NCBI RefSeq assembly: GCF_003236175.1
Contig: NZ_QKTW01000022.1
Location: forward strand, 434,208 to 498,207
DNA: 64,000 nucleotides
Source: Taibaiella soli
GTDB lineage: Bacteria; Bacteroidota; Bacteroidia; Chitinophagales; Chitinophagaceae
Reading direction: 5' to 3'
Position 1 is the first letter of the stretch; every line of letters begins with the position of its first letter. The notes beneath the pieces are model-generated. The model saw only the letters and a program-made list of their open reading frames with translations, searched no databases and was not told the DNA's origin. Shown here in pieces: positions 63,794-64,000 of the stretch. Position numbers and translations under genes: made by a program.

Positions 63794-63953
63794 ACGTACT
63801 CGCATTTGTCATGCTGAGCGGAGTCGAAGCATTAGTGGTGACACGTTGATACGTTTACACGTTTACACATCGTACGTACTCGCGTTTGTCATGCTGAGCG
63901 GAGTCGGAGCATTAGTTTTGACAGGTTGATACGTTTAAACGTTTACATGATGG
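63794..63953. repeat. 80-bp tandem repeat containing GTCATGCTGAGCGGAGTC
   Basis: ACGTACTCGC recurs at 63794 and 63874, giving two 80-bp units that differ at a few positions. Each holds TTTGTCATGCTGAGCGGAGTC, followed by (G)AAGCATTAGT and GTTGATACGTTTACACGTTTAC-type words. Parts of a third copy precede at 63762-63793. The GTCATGCTGAGCGGAGTCGAAGC segment is, from memory, a very common dispersed motif in Bacteroidota. No gene after the regulator can be seen up to the end of the window. Confidence 0.8.
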
Positions 63954-64000
63954 ACGTCTCTGCCTTCACTCTAATGATAGGCGGAAGAGGATGATCAGTT

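Overview
The window looks like chromosome from a Bacteroidota bacterium, most likely in or near the family Chitinophagaceae. Grounds seen in the sequence: several secreted proteins end in the YPNP-type tail typical of type IX secretion cargo; lipoproteins carry SC/AC lipoboxes; there is a DUF4382 lipoprotein; sensor and regulator pairs are of the LytS/LytTR type; start codons lack Shine-Dalgarno sequences; G+C is moderate. I see no rRNA, tRNA, transposase, phage gene or CRISPR array.

Layout. 0.3-8.6 kb: an unrecognised exported protein with a lipoprotein partner, a luciferase-like flavin monooxygenase, a secreted cupin, a DUF4382 lipoprotein, a HAD hydrolase and a Fic protein. Between the monooxygenase and the cupin lies a non-coding 22-bp-period repeat array in two blocks of 11 units each. 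8.9-28.8 kb: a compact natural-product locus. It holds an SDR, a 3399-residue trans-AT polyketide synthase (KS-DH-KR-ACP-ACP-KS-ACP-ACP-KS-ACP-TE), a 198-residue protein I cannot name with confidence, an acyltransferase fused to a PfaD-type enoyl reductase, and an acyl-CoA dehydrogenase-like flavoprotein. On the other strand are a DUF202 membrane protein and an Sfp-type phosphopantetheinyl transferase, followed by a MarR regulator overlapping a rifampin phosphotransferase. 28.9-37.2 kb: two paralogous secreted proteins, each with twelve NHL-type repeats but with four or eight Ig-like repeats, both ending in a sorting domain. 37.7-43.5 kb: a complete RND efflux operon (adaptor, pump, outer-membrane factor). 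43.6-53.5 kb: minus-strand genes for a bestrophin, an alpha/beta hydrolase, two NmrA-like paralogues, small proteins, a triple-GAF sigma-54 activator, an AraC regulator and a second hydrolase. 53.9-63.8 kb: a large secreted sortilin-like protein, an aldehyde dehydrogenase, an epoxide-hydrolase-like enzyme, an Ohr peroxidase and a LytS/LytTR two-component pair.

How the genes fit together. In the polyketide locus the synthase has no AT of its own, and the AT-PfaD protein supplies one in trans. Its PfaD half can reduce an enoyl intermediate made by the only KR/DH module. The ATGA overlap and the 40-bp and 3-bp gaps point to one transcript from 9.8 to 24.4 kb, closed by a strong terminator. The PPTase next door can prime the five carrier domains. 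The second and third extension modules lack reductive domains, so a product with two unreduced beta-keto groups is predicted (for example a pyrone or related ring). The MarR-Rph pair gives rifamycin resistance in other genera; whether it relates to the polyketide is unknown.

Many intergenic gaps are filled with short words repeated in both orientations (five families in this window), and many convergent gene ends carry clear hairpin terminators.
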